Positions 25,289-32,577 of a DNA stretch of 64,000 nt are shown one piece after another. A program made the translations under genes and the position numbers. The notes under the pieces were generated by a model, which ran no database searches, had not been told where the DNA came from, and saw only the letters and a list, made by a program, of their open reading frames with translations. Within the stretch, counting starts at the first letter, position 1; every line of letters starts with the position of its first letter. This stretch comes from Pseudomonas fluorescens. Its GTDB lineage: Bacteria; Pseudomonadota; Gammaproteobacteria; Pseudomonadales; Pseudomonadaceae. The stretch spans positions 1,736,001 through 1,800,000 of the forward strand of contig NZ_CP038438.1 in the NCBI RefSeq assembly GCF_004683905.1, written 5' to 3'.

Positions 25289-28234
25289 TCAACAGGTCAT
25301 TGAGAAGTTATCTACATATGAACGAGTACTTCCATTGTGTATATCAATATATTTGATTTTCTTGTTTGGTGTTTCTGTGATGTCAACCCATGTTTTATGT
25401 TTTTCATCATGTGCCGGAGTGGGCACGGCTTTAACTAAATTTAAATTTTCGTCGTAGCATCTGTACTGTGAAATGGTTCGATAGGCACAATAAGTGCCGA
25501 ATCTAATGCTTTTTGCTGTTTGCTTTAGTGTGAGTCTTAGAATTCCGTTTGGATAAATATCTATATATTTTAATGTTATTTGTGGGGCTGCTGAATAAGA
25601 ATCTCCAAGAGAGAAAAGTGCGCGTTCTGATATTACCGTAACGGTCATGCTTGGGAAATCCATGACTGTTCCAATAGGTTTGATACCAGTTGCCCCCGTC
25701 TCGAAATCCTCAAGTATTACTAAAGGAGGGATTTTCAATAGGTTTAAATTCAATAGTGGAAATATAATAGGTGTTAAATTGCTGGCGGGATTCGGCAGTG
25801 CTTCTAAAGATATTGTGAGCTCAGTATCGTGTCCCAGACTTAACAACTGTTCTCTGGTCAGTGTCTGTTTTATTCCAGAGGTTTTTTCCGTATCTGTTAT
25901 TTTGTGGTTGGTCAATATCGGAATTGTGCAGTCGTCGTTGTTGTCGTCTTTTCCCGAAAGTTTTAGTTGCACGATGTTATCAGTGCTGATGCCTGTCCAT
26001 GGCAGCACGGTAACCTCAGCGTTTCCTTCAAAAGAATTCAAATCCAGCACGTTGTCATCCGATGCCTGTGGGATTTTCGGCGAGGGTAGCCGAGGGTCTT
26101 CATCCGCTATCTTCAGCAAAGTCACCCTGGTCGCATCTGATTCACCCGCTTGTTCATCATTGCGATTCAAATCCCAGCGCAATTCGATCACCTTGCCATG
26201 TCGCGCCGCCAGAAACGCCGGGTTCAATACTGTATCCACCCGTTTGTTGTTGAACTCCACCAAAGGAAACGGTGGCGTGCCTGCTGGGGGATCGACCTCC
26301 ACCAGGCGTGCCCGGTCGCCGCTCAATGCTTCTGGGTATTCGATACGCACCGTCACGCCGTTCGGGTAGGCCAGGACATCAATCGGATCTTTGGCCGGTG
26401 CTACAAGGAACGGTGGCGGTAGCTCCCCCAGCGCCGTCCCGATGCGCAACGTCAACTCATGAGAATGCCCCAGCGTCTCGCCCGCCCGCTGAATGCTGTA
26501 ATCGGCAACCACCGTACCGTTCAGGTTGGGGGTCACGTATTTTTTCTCAACGGTAATCCGCACAGGCCGGCCAGCGGTGGCAGGGATCAGGTCGACATGA
26601 CTACTGACGCTACCGCCGCTGGCAGAGCCGCGCCAACGGTAGTTCACACGATCCTTGTCGCGGGTGCCGAGGTACGGCACCACCAGCGTGGCACCGGTGG
26701 GTGGCACGTTGTCCGGATCGAGCACGTCGTTGGCATCTGCGCCCTCGACTTCCGGCCGGTCGAACGTCGGCAGGGCGACGCCGACCTGCATCATGAACGG
26801 CAGCGACTCGCGAACGCTCAACAGCCCCGTTTCGCTGTTGGTGACGACGTAATAGACCTTGACGTTCAGGCCATTGAAACGCTGGATTTCGACATTGCTC
26901 ACGCTGCGCAGGACGGGCTGATTGTCCGCTACGTTGCCGACCGGGCGGGGATCTTCGTAATAAACGGTGTCGTTACCGGGCGCCTGGGCCCACCAGATCA
27001 GGTTGAGCAGGTCGCTGCTGTTGCGACCGGGGTACCAAGGGATCTGCACAGTCGCCCAAGGCGTTTCGGGTGGCAACGTTCCGCCTGGTGCCTCATCGAC
27101 GGTGGGGGCGACTAACTGGCTGATGTCGCCAATTACGGTGACGCTGGCATTTTTTGAGCGGCGGTCGCTTTCATTGCTGCGACGGCGCACATAGCCGACC
27201 GAGGCTGCGCCTTTGGCAATGGCTTTGACGGCGGCGTTGGGGATGGGGAAATCGAGCTGGAAGGGCACGTACAACACCTCTTTCTCCAGCGGCCCGACGA
27301 TGATCTGCGAGCCTTGCGCCGGGGTGCCAATCCAGGTCAGGAGCACCTTGTCGCCCACCGCAAAATCGTCCTTGGTGATGTACACGCGGGCGTTCACATC
27401 GTCATCCCCGAGCTGGTCGAGGTCGATGCTGTCGGTTGGAATGCCGTTGACCAGCACCTGCGGTTCGTCCAGCCGATTGCCCCCCAGGTCCACCAACAGA
27501 TAATGCGTCGCCGACCACGGCGCGCGTTCGTCCGGGAAGTTACCGCAGCGGTCAATGACCTGATAAGCCACCGCGACACGATCACCGTCCCCGGCATCGT
27601 CAATAACGGCGCGGCTGAAGACAACCTCGATCGGGTTTCTGATCGGGTCCTGGGCCTGTTCCGGCGTAACGATATGCACCACTTGCTGGCTACCCCAGCG
27701 GGCGAGAATGCGGTCGTATCGGGTGAGGTTGCGGTAAGGCACGATGTGCATCGTCACCCCGCTGGGCGGCAGGTTTTCATCGACCTCGTCATGAGAGAGG
27801 GAGAACTTGAGATCGGAGTGGCCGTCATCGCCGGGAATGTCATCGTACCCCCCGGGACGCGTGAGTTTGACCAGCAGGGTCATGACCGGTTTCGAGTCCT
27901 CCGGGGCGCCCTGGTTCTTGCGCGTGATCCGGTAGAACACTGGCGTGGCATCCCCCTCAAGTACCTGGCCCTTGGCAATGGTGAAAACCAGGTCCTGGTT
28001 GAGCTCGGCATCGTGCTCTAAGGTCTTGCTCCAGACCGCGGCGCTGTCATTGTCCCAGAACACCTCGGCCAGATCGCCAATGGACATGGTCAGCCAGGCG
28101 GGAATGATGCCTTGCAGATCGCCTTCCACGGCTCTGATGGGTATGCCGCCGTCATAGTGTTCGGCAGGGCTGAGGTTGACCAGTGCCGGAAAGTACGGAG
28201 GTCTGAGGGCTCGCGGGGGTTGCTGGCTGGACAT
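25289..28234 (-). CDS. Large orphan protein with repeated beta-sandwich (Ig-like) domains
   Basis: The 981-residue product has no signal peptide or membrane helix. Four or more blocks of about 100-130 residues recur, each opening near a Pro-rich hinge and containing motifs such as PPSGVTMHIVPYRNLTRYD, PPTGATLVVPYLGTRDKDRVNYRW and YPNGVTVRIEYPEALSGDRARL, which I read as Ig-like sandwiches. The last about 250 residues (from roughly the LPSPKIPQASDD stretch) are encoded by clearly AT-rich DNA and include DFETGATGIKPIG and a Cys-rich end; this part looks foreign to the rest. The ATG at 28234 has GGAG eight bases upstream. The start lies about 75 bases from the palindrome at 28296. The function is unknown. 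Confidence 0.7.
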   Translation of the reverse strand: MSSQQPPRALRPPYFPALVNLSPAEHYDGGIPIRAVEGDLQGIIPAWLTMSIGDLAEVFWDNDSAAVWSKTLEHDAELNQDLVFTIAKGQVLEGDATPVFYRITRKNQGAPEDSKPVMTLLVKLTRPGGYDDIPGDDGHSDLKFSLSHDEVDENLPPSGVTMHIVPYRNLTRYDRILARWGSQQVVHIVTPEQAQDPIRNPIEVVFSRAVIDDAGDGDRVAVAYQVIDRCGNFPDERAPWSATHYLLVDLGGNRLDEPQVLVNGIPTDSIDLDQLGDDDVNARVYITKDDFAVGDKVLLTWIGTPAQGSQIIVGPLEKEVLYVPFQLDFPIPNAAVKAIAKGAASVGYVRRRSNESDRRSKNASVTVIGDISQLVAPTVDEAPGGTLPPETPWATVQIPWYPGRNSSDLLNLIWWAQAPGNDTVYYEDPRPVGNVADNQPVLRSVSNVEIQRFNGLNVKVYYVVTNSETGLLSVRESLPFMMQVGVALPTFDRPEVEGADANDVLDPDNVPPTGATLVVPYLGTRDKDRVNYRWRGSASGGSVSSHVDLIPATAGRPVRITVEKKYVTPNLNGTVVADYSIQRAGETLGHSHELTLRIGTALGELPPPFLVAPAKDPIDVLAYPNGVTVRIEYPEALSGDRARLVEVDPPAGTPPFPLVEFNNKRVDTVLNPAFLAARHGKVIELRWDLNRNDEQAGESDATRVTLLKIADEDPRLPSPKIPQASDDNVLDLNSFEGNAEVTVLPWTGISTDNIVQLKLSGKDDNNDDCTIPILTNHKITDTEKTSGIKQTLTREQLLSLGHDTELTISLEALPNPASNLTPIIFPLLNLNLLKIPPLVILEDFETGATGIKPIGTVMDFPSMTVTVISERALFSLGDSYSAAPQITLKYIDIYPNGILRLTLKQTAKSIRFGTYCAYRTISQYRCYDENLNLVKAVPTPAHDEKHKTWVDITETPNKKIKYIDIHNGSTRSYVDNFSMTC

Positions 28235-28295
28235 TTGACGAACTCCGGTCGGGGGGCTGGGTGACGGAGTTATTGAGCGCGCGTTGGAGGAATTA

Positions 28296-28321
28296 GGCAC
28301 CTGTCAGATCTGACAGGTGCC
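28296..28321. promoter_or_regulatory. Orphan-gene palindrome, site B
   Basis: A perfect 26-base palindrome whose core is ACCTGTCAGATCTGACAGGT. It lies 62-87 bases upstream of the start of the large orphan gene on the minus strand and shares the 16-base core CTGTCAGATCTGACAG exactly with site A. Confidence 0.65.
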
Positions 28322-28368
28322 GGCGGGTTTCCGACAAGTGGTCATGTGGGCTGAAGGAAAGAGGCGAC

Positions 28369-28406
28369 AAACCGCCGCCCGGTTAAATGAGGTGGCGGTT
28401 TTTTTT
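28369..28406 (+). terminator. Terminator-like hairpin, second copy of the flhB terminator
   Basis: AAACCGCCGCC pairs with GGTGGCGGTTT, and a run of eight T follows. The sequence from the right arm through ATGCCTGA equals that behind flhB, so this is a duplicated terminator. It faces away from the large orphan gene and ends no obvious + strand gene here. Confidence 0.75.
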
Positions 28407-28437
28407 ATGCCTGAAGACATGTGTCGGCGGTGAGGCC

Positions 28438-28530
28438 GCTTTCGCGAGCAAGCTCGCTCCCACAGGTTCGGCGTGCAGCCACAGGTTTGTGATCGACACC
28501 AATCCCTGTGGGAGCGGGCTTGCTCGCGAA
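28438..28530. repeat. REP doublet before DUF6124 copy 2
   Basis: Two inverted REP units (TTCGCGAGCAAGCTCGCTCC and GGGAGCGGGCTTGCTCGCGA) flank a 40-base centre. Together with the duplicated terminator they fill the gene-free stretch 28322-28578. Confidence 0.9.
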
Positions 28531-28578
28531 GACGTCAGCAGCCGCAACGCCTCACTCAGGGCTTGTCACAGATCCCTG

Positions 28579-28938
28579 CTACTGCGGCAACTCCAGATTA
28601 TCCAGCGCCCGATTCACCGCCAGCTCGCCGAGCATGATCAGTTGCGCGATGCCCAGCAGCGTCCTGCGCTGGGACGCCGGTATGAGGTGGGCGAAATCAT
28701 TGGCGATGGTTCTGGCCGAGGCGAGTGTTTCGCAGGCATCGGCCAGCAGTTCTTCGTTTTTGAAGTCTGCGGTCACGGCGTACATCGAACGGGTTTTACG
28801 TTGAATGGGCGTGGCGCCGGGCGAGCAGAGGTAGTGGTCGAGGGCGCGGTCGGCGGCTTCGTGGAGCTTTTTTGAATCGAGGGATTCGTAGGGGGAGGTG
28901 GCGTCGGATTCAGGTGGGTTGGGTGTTGGTTTGATCAT
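28579..28938 (-). CDS. DUF6124 family protein, copy 2 (C4-RNA-controlled)
   Basis: The 119 residues are identical to copy 1 except for Ile2, Ser11, Glu116 and Gln119. TAGGAG lies eight bases before the ATG and is covered by the target of its own C4 RNA. The coding sequences are almost identical but the leaders differ strongly, so the RNA switch has diverged while the protein stayed fixed, or the coding part was homogenised by gene conversion. The function is unknown; the comments on copy 1 apply. Confidence 0.75.
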   Translation of the reverse strand: MIKPTPNPPESDATSPYESLDSKKLHEAADRALDHYLCSPGATPIQRKTRSMYAVTADFKNEELLADACETLASARTIANDFAHLIPASQRRTLLGIAQLIMLGELAVNRALDNLELPQ

Positions 28939-28996
28939 GGTGAAGCTCCTAGAGTCGGCGGAGCTGCCACATTTCGCTGCGATACGAAAGGGAGGT

Positions 28997-29068
28997 GGCA
29001 GCCATACGCGGGTCGCAGACCGGGACTCTAGAACCGGCAGACCCAAAGGTCTCCCACGTACAGCCGCC
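28997..29068 (-). ncRNA. C4-type antisense RNA, copy 2
   Basis: The outer stem pairs GGCGGCTGTACGTG with CGCGTATGGCTGCC (14 pairs, four of them G-U) and the inner hairpin is AGACC-TTTG-GGTCT. The first seed CTAGAGTC (29024-29031) complements GACTCTAG (28949-28956) at the ribosome site of DUF6124 copy 2. The second seed CTGCGA (29013-29018) complements TCGCAG at 28977-28982. Relative to copy 1, both seeds and both targets have changed together. Stem changes between copies are also mostly pair-preserving, which fixes the RNA strand as minus. Confidence 0.8.
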
Positions 29069-29258
29069 ATAAAACGAGGACGGAAGTTGTGCGTCTAGAA
29101 ATCAGCGGGCTGCGAGACCCGGTCGCTGATTCGTCAGCGACCGACCCACAATAGAACCCGCCCCCAAGGCGCACAAGCCGGCGGATTCTGGCGTAGCTGT
29201 AGGCAATGGCGCAAGAATATGTAGCCCGCAAGGCGTGTCTGGAGGTGTCTTTTAAACG
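29028..29258 (-). CDS. Possible leader peptide (Ash-like) overlapping the C4 RNA, copy 2
   Basis: An open frame through the second leader contains RIRRLVRLGGGFYCGSVADES and ends in VLVLWRLYVGDLWVCRF. It parallels the frame in copy 1 upstream of the RNA but reads the RNA part in another frame, so a conserved protein is doubtful. The start is not defined; I mark only the stretch homologous to copy 1. Confidence 0.2.
   Translation of the reverse strand, partial: RLKDTSRHALRATYSCAIAYSYARIRRLVRLGGGFYCGSVADESATGSRSPLISRRTTSVLVLWRLYVGDLWVCRF
29148..29176 (-). promoter_or_regulatory. Putative promoter of C4/DUF6124 unit, copy 2
   Basis: The same TTGTGC, 17-base spacer and TATTGT as in copy 1, conserved although flanking sequence has diverged. 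The rest of 28939-29543 holds the C4 RNA, a single REP half and the palindrome near 29431. Confidence 0.45.
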
Positions 29259-29308
29259 CCAGCGTTTAAAGTTGCTGCTCATGATTCTGTGGTGTCGCGG
29301 ATGGCTTC

Positions 29309-29332
29309 TTCGCGAGCAAGCCCACTCCCACA
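29309..29332. repeat. Single REP unit
   Basis: One REP unit (TTCGCGAGCAAGCCCACTCC) without an inverted partner, in the gap before the orphan gene at 29544. Confidence 0.8.
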
Positions 29333-29428
29333 GGGGATCTGTGTGATACCCCCAATCTGTGTTCATTGCGGCGCGATTCCTGATAAATCAAAAGACCGCG
29401 GCCTTCCGTTTATCTGAAAAAGACCTCT

Positions 29429-29447
29429 ACCTGTTAGTTCTGACAGT
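29429..29447. promoter_or_regulatory. Orphan-gene palindrome, site C
   Basis: CTGTTAGTTCTGACAGT keeps the right half (TCTGACAG) of the palindrome exactly and differs at two positions in the left half. It lies about 97-115 bases upstream of the orphan gene at 29544, in the same orientation relative to the gene as site D. Confidence 0.5.
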
Positions 29448-29543
29448 GGACACAAAGGGCATTCAGCTATTCCATGTTCCTTGGCAGGTTTCACGGGCAA
29501 GTCGCCTTCTGACCTGTCTTTAACATTCGCCAAGGAGAAGGTC

Positions 29544-30218
29544 ATGCCAGAGAACTACAGAAAGCTTGAAGGAATGAGGTTCGAATTCGTTTCCGGGTCG
29601 GTGGCGAAAGAGTCTGATCATATCGCTTGCACGTTCACTTTTAAGGCGATGTTGGACTTCACGCATTTCGTGCACATGAGCAATGCGTATGTGCCGGGCT
29701 ATCTCGATTCGTATATCAATGCGATCAAGCCAAGGTTGGACGGGGTAGCCCACCATAGTCTCTACAACCGATTCAATAGTGCCGCTGGCAACATTGGTAC
29801 TGTTGAAGAGTTGGTCAGAGTTTTCTCTTCGCCCAACAACTACTCCGATACATGGAGTAGCAATGGCACCGGCCTACTGGCGCGTTATCACAAACCACAA
29901 TTTCACATGGTCGGTGATCAGTTACAGGTCACGGGTGGGCAGGACTTTCGATGGGAGGTCGAGCCGGAGGTCGAACGGAAGATCGAGCCACAGGATGTGC
30001 CGGACATTTACTTTGTCTGGGCACTGAGTGTGTTGAAGGCATACCCCGAAGATCCTTTTCATCAGCCTGAGGAAATCGTGACTTTGGGCGATTCTGAGGA
30101 GGCGCTTGTCGACGTGGGAGGGAAGCCGATCCGTAAGGGTACGCGCTACCTGGTGGGCCGCGATTTGCGTCTTGGTGCGATAAATCCAGAGCAAATTTTG
30201 ACTGCCGGGTATCCGTGA
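29544..30218 (+). CDS. Orphan protein of unknown function before flhA
   Basis: I do not recognise this 224-residue protein. It has no signal peptide or membrane segment. Notable stretches are FTHFVHMSNAYVPGYLDSYI, VGDQLQVTGGQDFRWEVEPE and a C-terminal GRDLRLGAINPEQILTAGYP. The ATG at 29544 follows AAGGAGAAGG at a good distance. It lies between palindrome site C and the flhA promoter, in the accessory hotspot between flhB and flhA. Its base composition is somewhat lower in GC than the flagellar genes. Confidence 0.7.
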   Translation: MPENYRKLEGMRFEFVSGSVAKESDHIACTFTFKAMLDFTHFVHMSNAYVPGYLDSYINAIKPRLDGVAHHSLYNRFNSAAGNIGTVEELVRVFSSPNNYSDTWSSNGTGLLARYHKPQFHMVGDQLQVTGGQDFRWEVEPEVERKIEPQDVPDIYFVWALSVLKAYPEDPFHQPEEIVTLGDSEEALVDVGGKPIRKGTRYLVGRDLRLGAINPEQILTAGYP

Positions 30219-30359
30219 GTGCGCGGGTTTTTCTGATTTTTGTTCACTGCTAATGGTGATAGCCGTCCTGCGTCTGTTTTGCGGTCGGCTCCATGGCGCC
30301 CAGCTTCTCTCAAGACACTTCCCCTGAAGCAAACCTCAATTTCAATCCCCGGCAAAAGT

Positions 30360-30375
30360 TGGAAGGCTTCTTGCA
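30360..30375 (+). promoter_or_regulatory. Sigma-54 promoter for flhA
   Basis: TGGAAGGCTTCTTGCA has GG at 30361-30362 and GC at 30373-30374 with correct spacing; the CAC of the -24 element is replaced by AAG. It lies about 62 bases before the flhA start and fits the known FleQ/RpoN control of flhA. Confidence 0.65.
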
Positions 30376-30436
30376 GTAGCCGCCGTGCGCCTGCTTTGGG
30401 CGTCAAAAGTTTGCTTTAAAGGAACGGGGAAAACCG

Positions 30437-32566
30437 GTGGATCGCTCTCAGTTATTCAACACTGCTCGCTCGAATGTTGCCGACCTCAGTCGAGGCAATC
30501 TGGGCGTGCCGTTGTTGCTGCTGGTCATGTTGGCAATGATGATGTTGCCGATTCCGCCGTTCCTGCTCGATGTGTTCTTCACCTTCAACATTGCCCTGTC
30601 GATTGTCGTCCTGCTGGTCTGTGTGTATGCGCTGCGGCCACTGGATTTCGCGGTGTTCCCGACCATTCTGCTGGTGGCGACGCTGCTGCGACTGGCGTTG
30701 AACGTGGCCTCGACGCGGGTGGTGATGCTCCACGGTCAGGACGGCCACGCCGCCGCCGGTAAGGTGATTCAGGCCTTCGGCGAAGTGGTGATCGGCGGTA
30801 ACTACGTGGTCGGTATCGTGGTGTTCGCGATTCTGATGATCATCAACTTCGTCGTGGTGACCAAGGGTGCCGGGCGGATTTCCGAGGTGAGCGCACGCTT
30901 CACCCTCGATGCAATGCCTGGCAAACAAATGGCGATCGACGCCGACCTCAACGCCGGTCTGATCGACCAGAACCAGGCCAAGGCCCGCCGTCAGGAAGTC
31001 GCCCAAGAGGCTGAGTTCTACGGTTCGATGGACGGTGCCAGCAAGTTCGTCCGTGGTGACGCCATCGCCGGCCTGCTGATTCTGTTCATCAACCTCATCG
31101 GCGGTATGGCCGTCGGTATCTTCCAGCACAACATGACCTTCGCCGATGCGGGCAAGGTTTACGCCTTGCTGACCATCGGAGACGGTTTGGTGGCGCAATT
31201 GCCATCACTGTTGTTATCGACAGCGGCAGCGATCATGGTGACCCGTGCTTCCGGTTCGGAAGACATGGGCAAGCAGATCAATCGGCAGATGTTCGCCTCG
31301 CCCAAAGCCCTGGCGGTGGCCGCTGGTTTGATGGCGGTCATGGGCCTGGTGCCGGGCATGCCGCACTTCTCGTTCCTGAGCATGGCCGCGCTGGCGGCCG
31401 GTGGCGCGTATCTGTTCTGGAAAAAGCAGAACGTTGCCAAGGTGCAGGCGCTGCAAGAGGTTCAGCGTCAGCAGGAACTGTTGCCGTCGCCGGCCCGCGC
31501 CATGGAAACCAAGGAGCTGGGCTGGGATGACGTGACGCCGATCGACATGATCGGCCTGGAAGTCGGTTACCGCCTGATCCCGCTGGTGGATCGCAATCAG
31601 GGCGGGCAATTGCTGGCGCGGATCAAGGGCGTGCGCAAGAAGCTCTCGCAGGATCTGGGCTTCCTGATGCCGACCGTGCACATTCGCGACAACCTCGATC
31701 TGGCGCCGAGCGCCTATCGCCTGACCCTGATGGGCGTGATCCTGGCCGAAGCCGAGATCTACCCGGATCGCGAACTGGCGATCAACCCGGGGCAGGTCTA
31801 CGGCACGCTCAACGGCATTACCGCCAAAGATCCGGCTTTCGGCCTGGAGGCGGTGTGGATCGAAGTCAGCCAGCGCGCCCAGGCGCAATCGCTCGGTTAC
31901 ACCGTGGTCGACGCCAGTACCGTGGTCGCGACCCACTTGAACCAGATTCTGTACAAGCACTCCAGCGAGCTGATCGGCCACGAGGAAGTGCAGCAACTCA
32001 TGCAATTGCTGGCCAAAAGCTCGCCGAAACTGGCTGAAGAGCTGGTGCCGGGCGTGGTGTCGCTGTCGCAGTTGCTCAAAGTGCTGCAAGCGCTGCTCGC
32101 CGAACACGTGCCGGTGCGCGATATCCGCAGCATTGCCGAGGCTATCGCCAACAACGCCGCCAAGAGTCAAGATACCGCCGCCTTGGTCGCCGCAGTACGC
32201 GTCGGCGTATCCCGCGCCATCGTCCAAAGCATTGTAGGCACTGACTCCGAGCTGCCTGTGATCACCTTGGAACCAAGGTTGGAACAAATATTGCTCAATA
32301 GTCTGCAGAAGGCAGGACAAGGCTCTGAAGAGGGCGTTCTGCTGGAGCCAAGCATGGCCGAGAAGCTGCAGCGTTCGCTCATCGAAGCGGCGCAGCGCCA
32401 GGAAATGCAAGGTCAACCGGTGATCCTGTTGGTAGCAGGCCCGATCCGCGCGATGCTCTCGCGTTTCGGTCGCCTCGCAGTTCCAGGGCTGCACGTGCTG
32501 GCCTACCAGGAAATTCCGGACAACAAGCAAGTGACCATCGTTGCGACAGTAGGGCCCAACGGCTGA
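30437..32566 (+). CDS. flhA: Flagellar export gate protein FlhA
   Basis: FlhA is the main inner membrane protein of the export gate; its nonameric cytoplasmic ring docks chaperone-substrate complexes. The 709 residues have about eight membrane helices in the first 330, including FTFNIALSIVVLLVCVYALRP, the conserved VFPTILLVATLLRLALNVAS and the FHIPEP-type loop with DAMPGKQMAIDADLNAG. A soluble C-terminal half follows. Translation starts at GTG, with AAGGAACGGGG upstream. flhF follows after 11 bases. Confidence 0.97.
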   Translation: MDRSQLFNTARSNVADLSRGNLGVPLLLLVMLAMMMLPIPPFLLDVFFTFNIALSIVVLLVCVYALRPLDFAVFPTILLVATLLRLALNVASTRVVMLHGQDGHAAAGKVIQAFGEVVIGGNYVVGIVVFAILMIINFVVVTKGAGRISEVSARFTLDAMPGKQMAIDADLNAGLIDQNQAKARRQEVAQEAEFYGSMDGASKFVRGDAIAGLLILFINLIGGMAVGIFQHNMTFADAGKVYALLTIGDGLVAQLPSLLLSTAAAIMVTRASGSEDMGKQINRQMFASPKALAVAAGLMAVMGLVPGMPHFSFLSMAALAAGGAYLFWKKQNVAKVQALQEVQRQQELLPSPARAMETKELGWDDVTPIDMIGLEVGYRLIPLVDRNQGGQLLARIKGVRKKLSQDLGFLMPTVHIRDNLDLAPSAYRLTLMGVILAEAEIYPDRELAINPGQVYGTLNGITAKDPAFGLEAVWIEVSQRAQAQSLGYTVVDASTVVATHLNQILYKHSSELIGHEEVQQLMQLLAKSSPKLAEELVPGVVSLSQLLKVLQALLAEHVPVRDIRSIAEAIANNAAKSQDTAALVAAVRVGVSRAIVQSIVGTDSELPVITLEPRLEQILLNSLQKAGQGSEEGVLLEPSMAEKLQRSLIEAAQRQEMQGQPVILLVAGPIRAMLSRFGRLAVPGLHVLAYQEIPDNKQVTIVATVGPNG

Positions 32567-32577
32567 GGTAGTGGTTT

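Noticed and set aside
24996..25292. Minus-strand frame with a Ser-Ala-Cys repeat
   Set aside because: The repeat is only the translation of the 9-bp tandem array and the frame has no conserved part.
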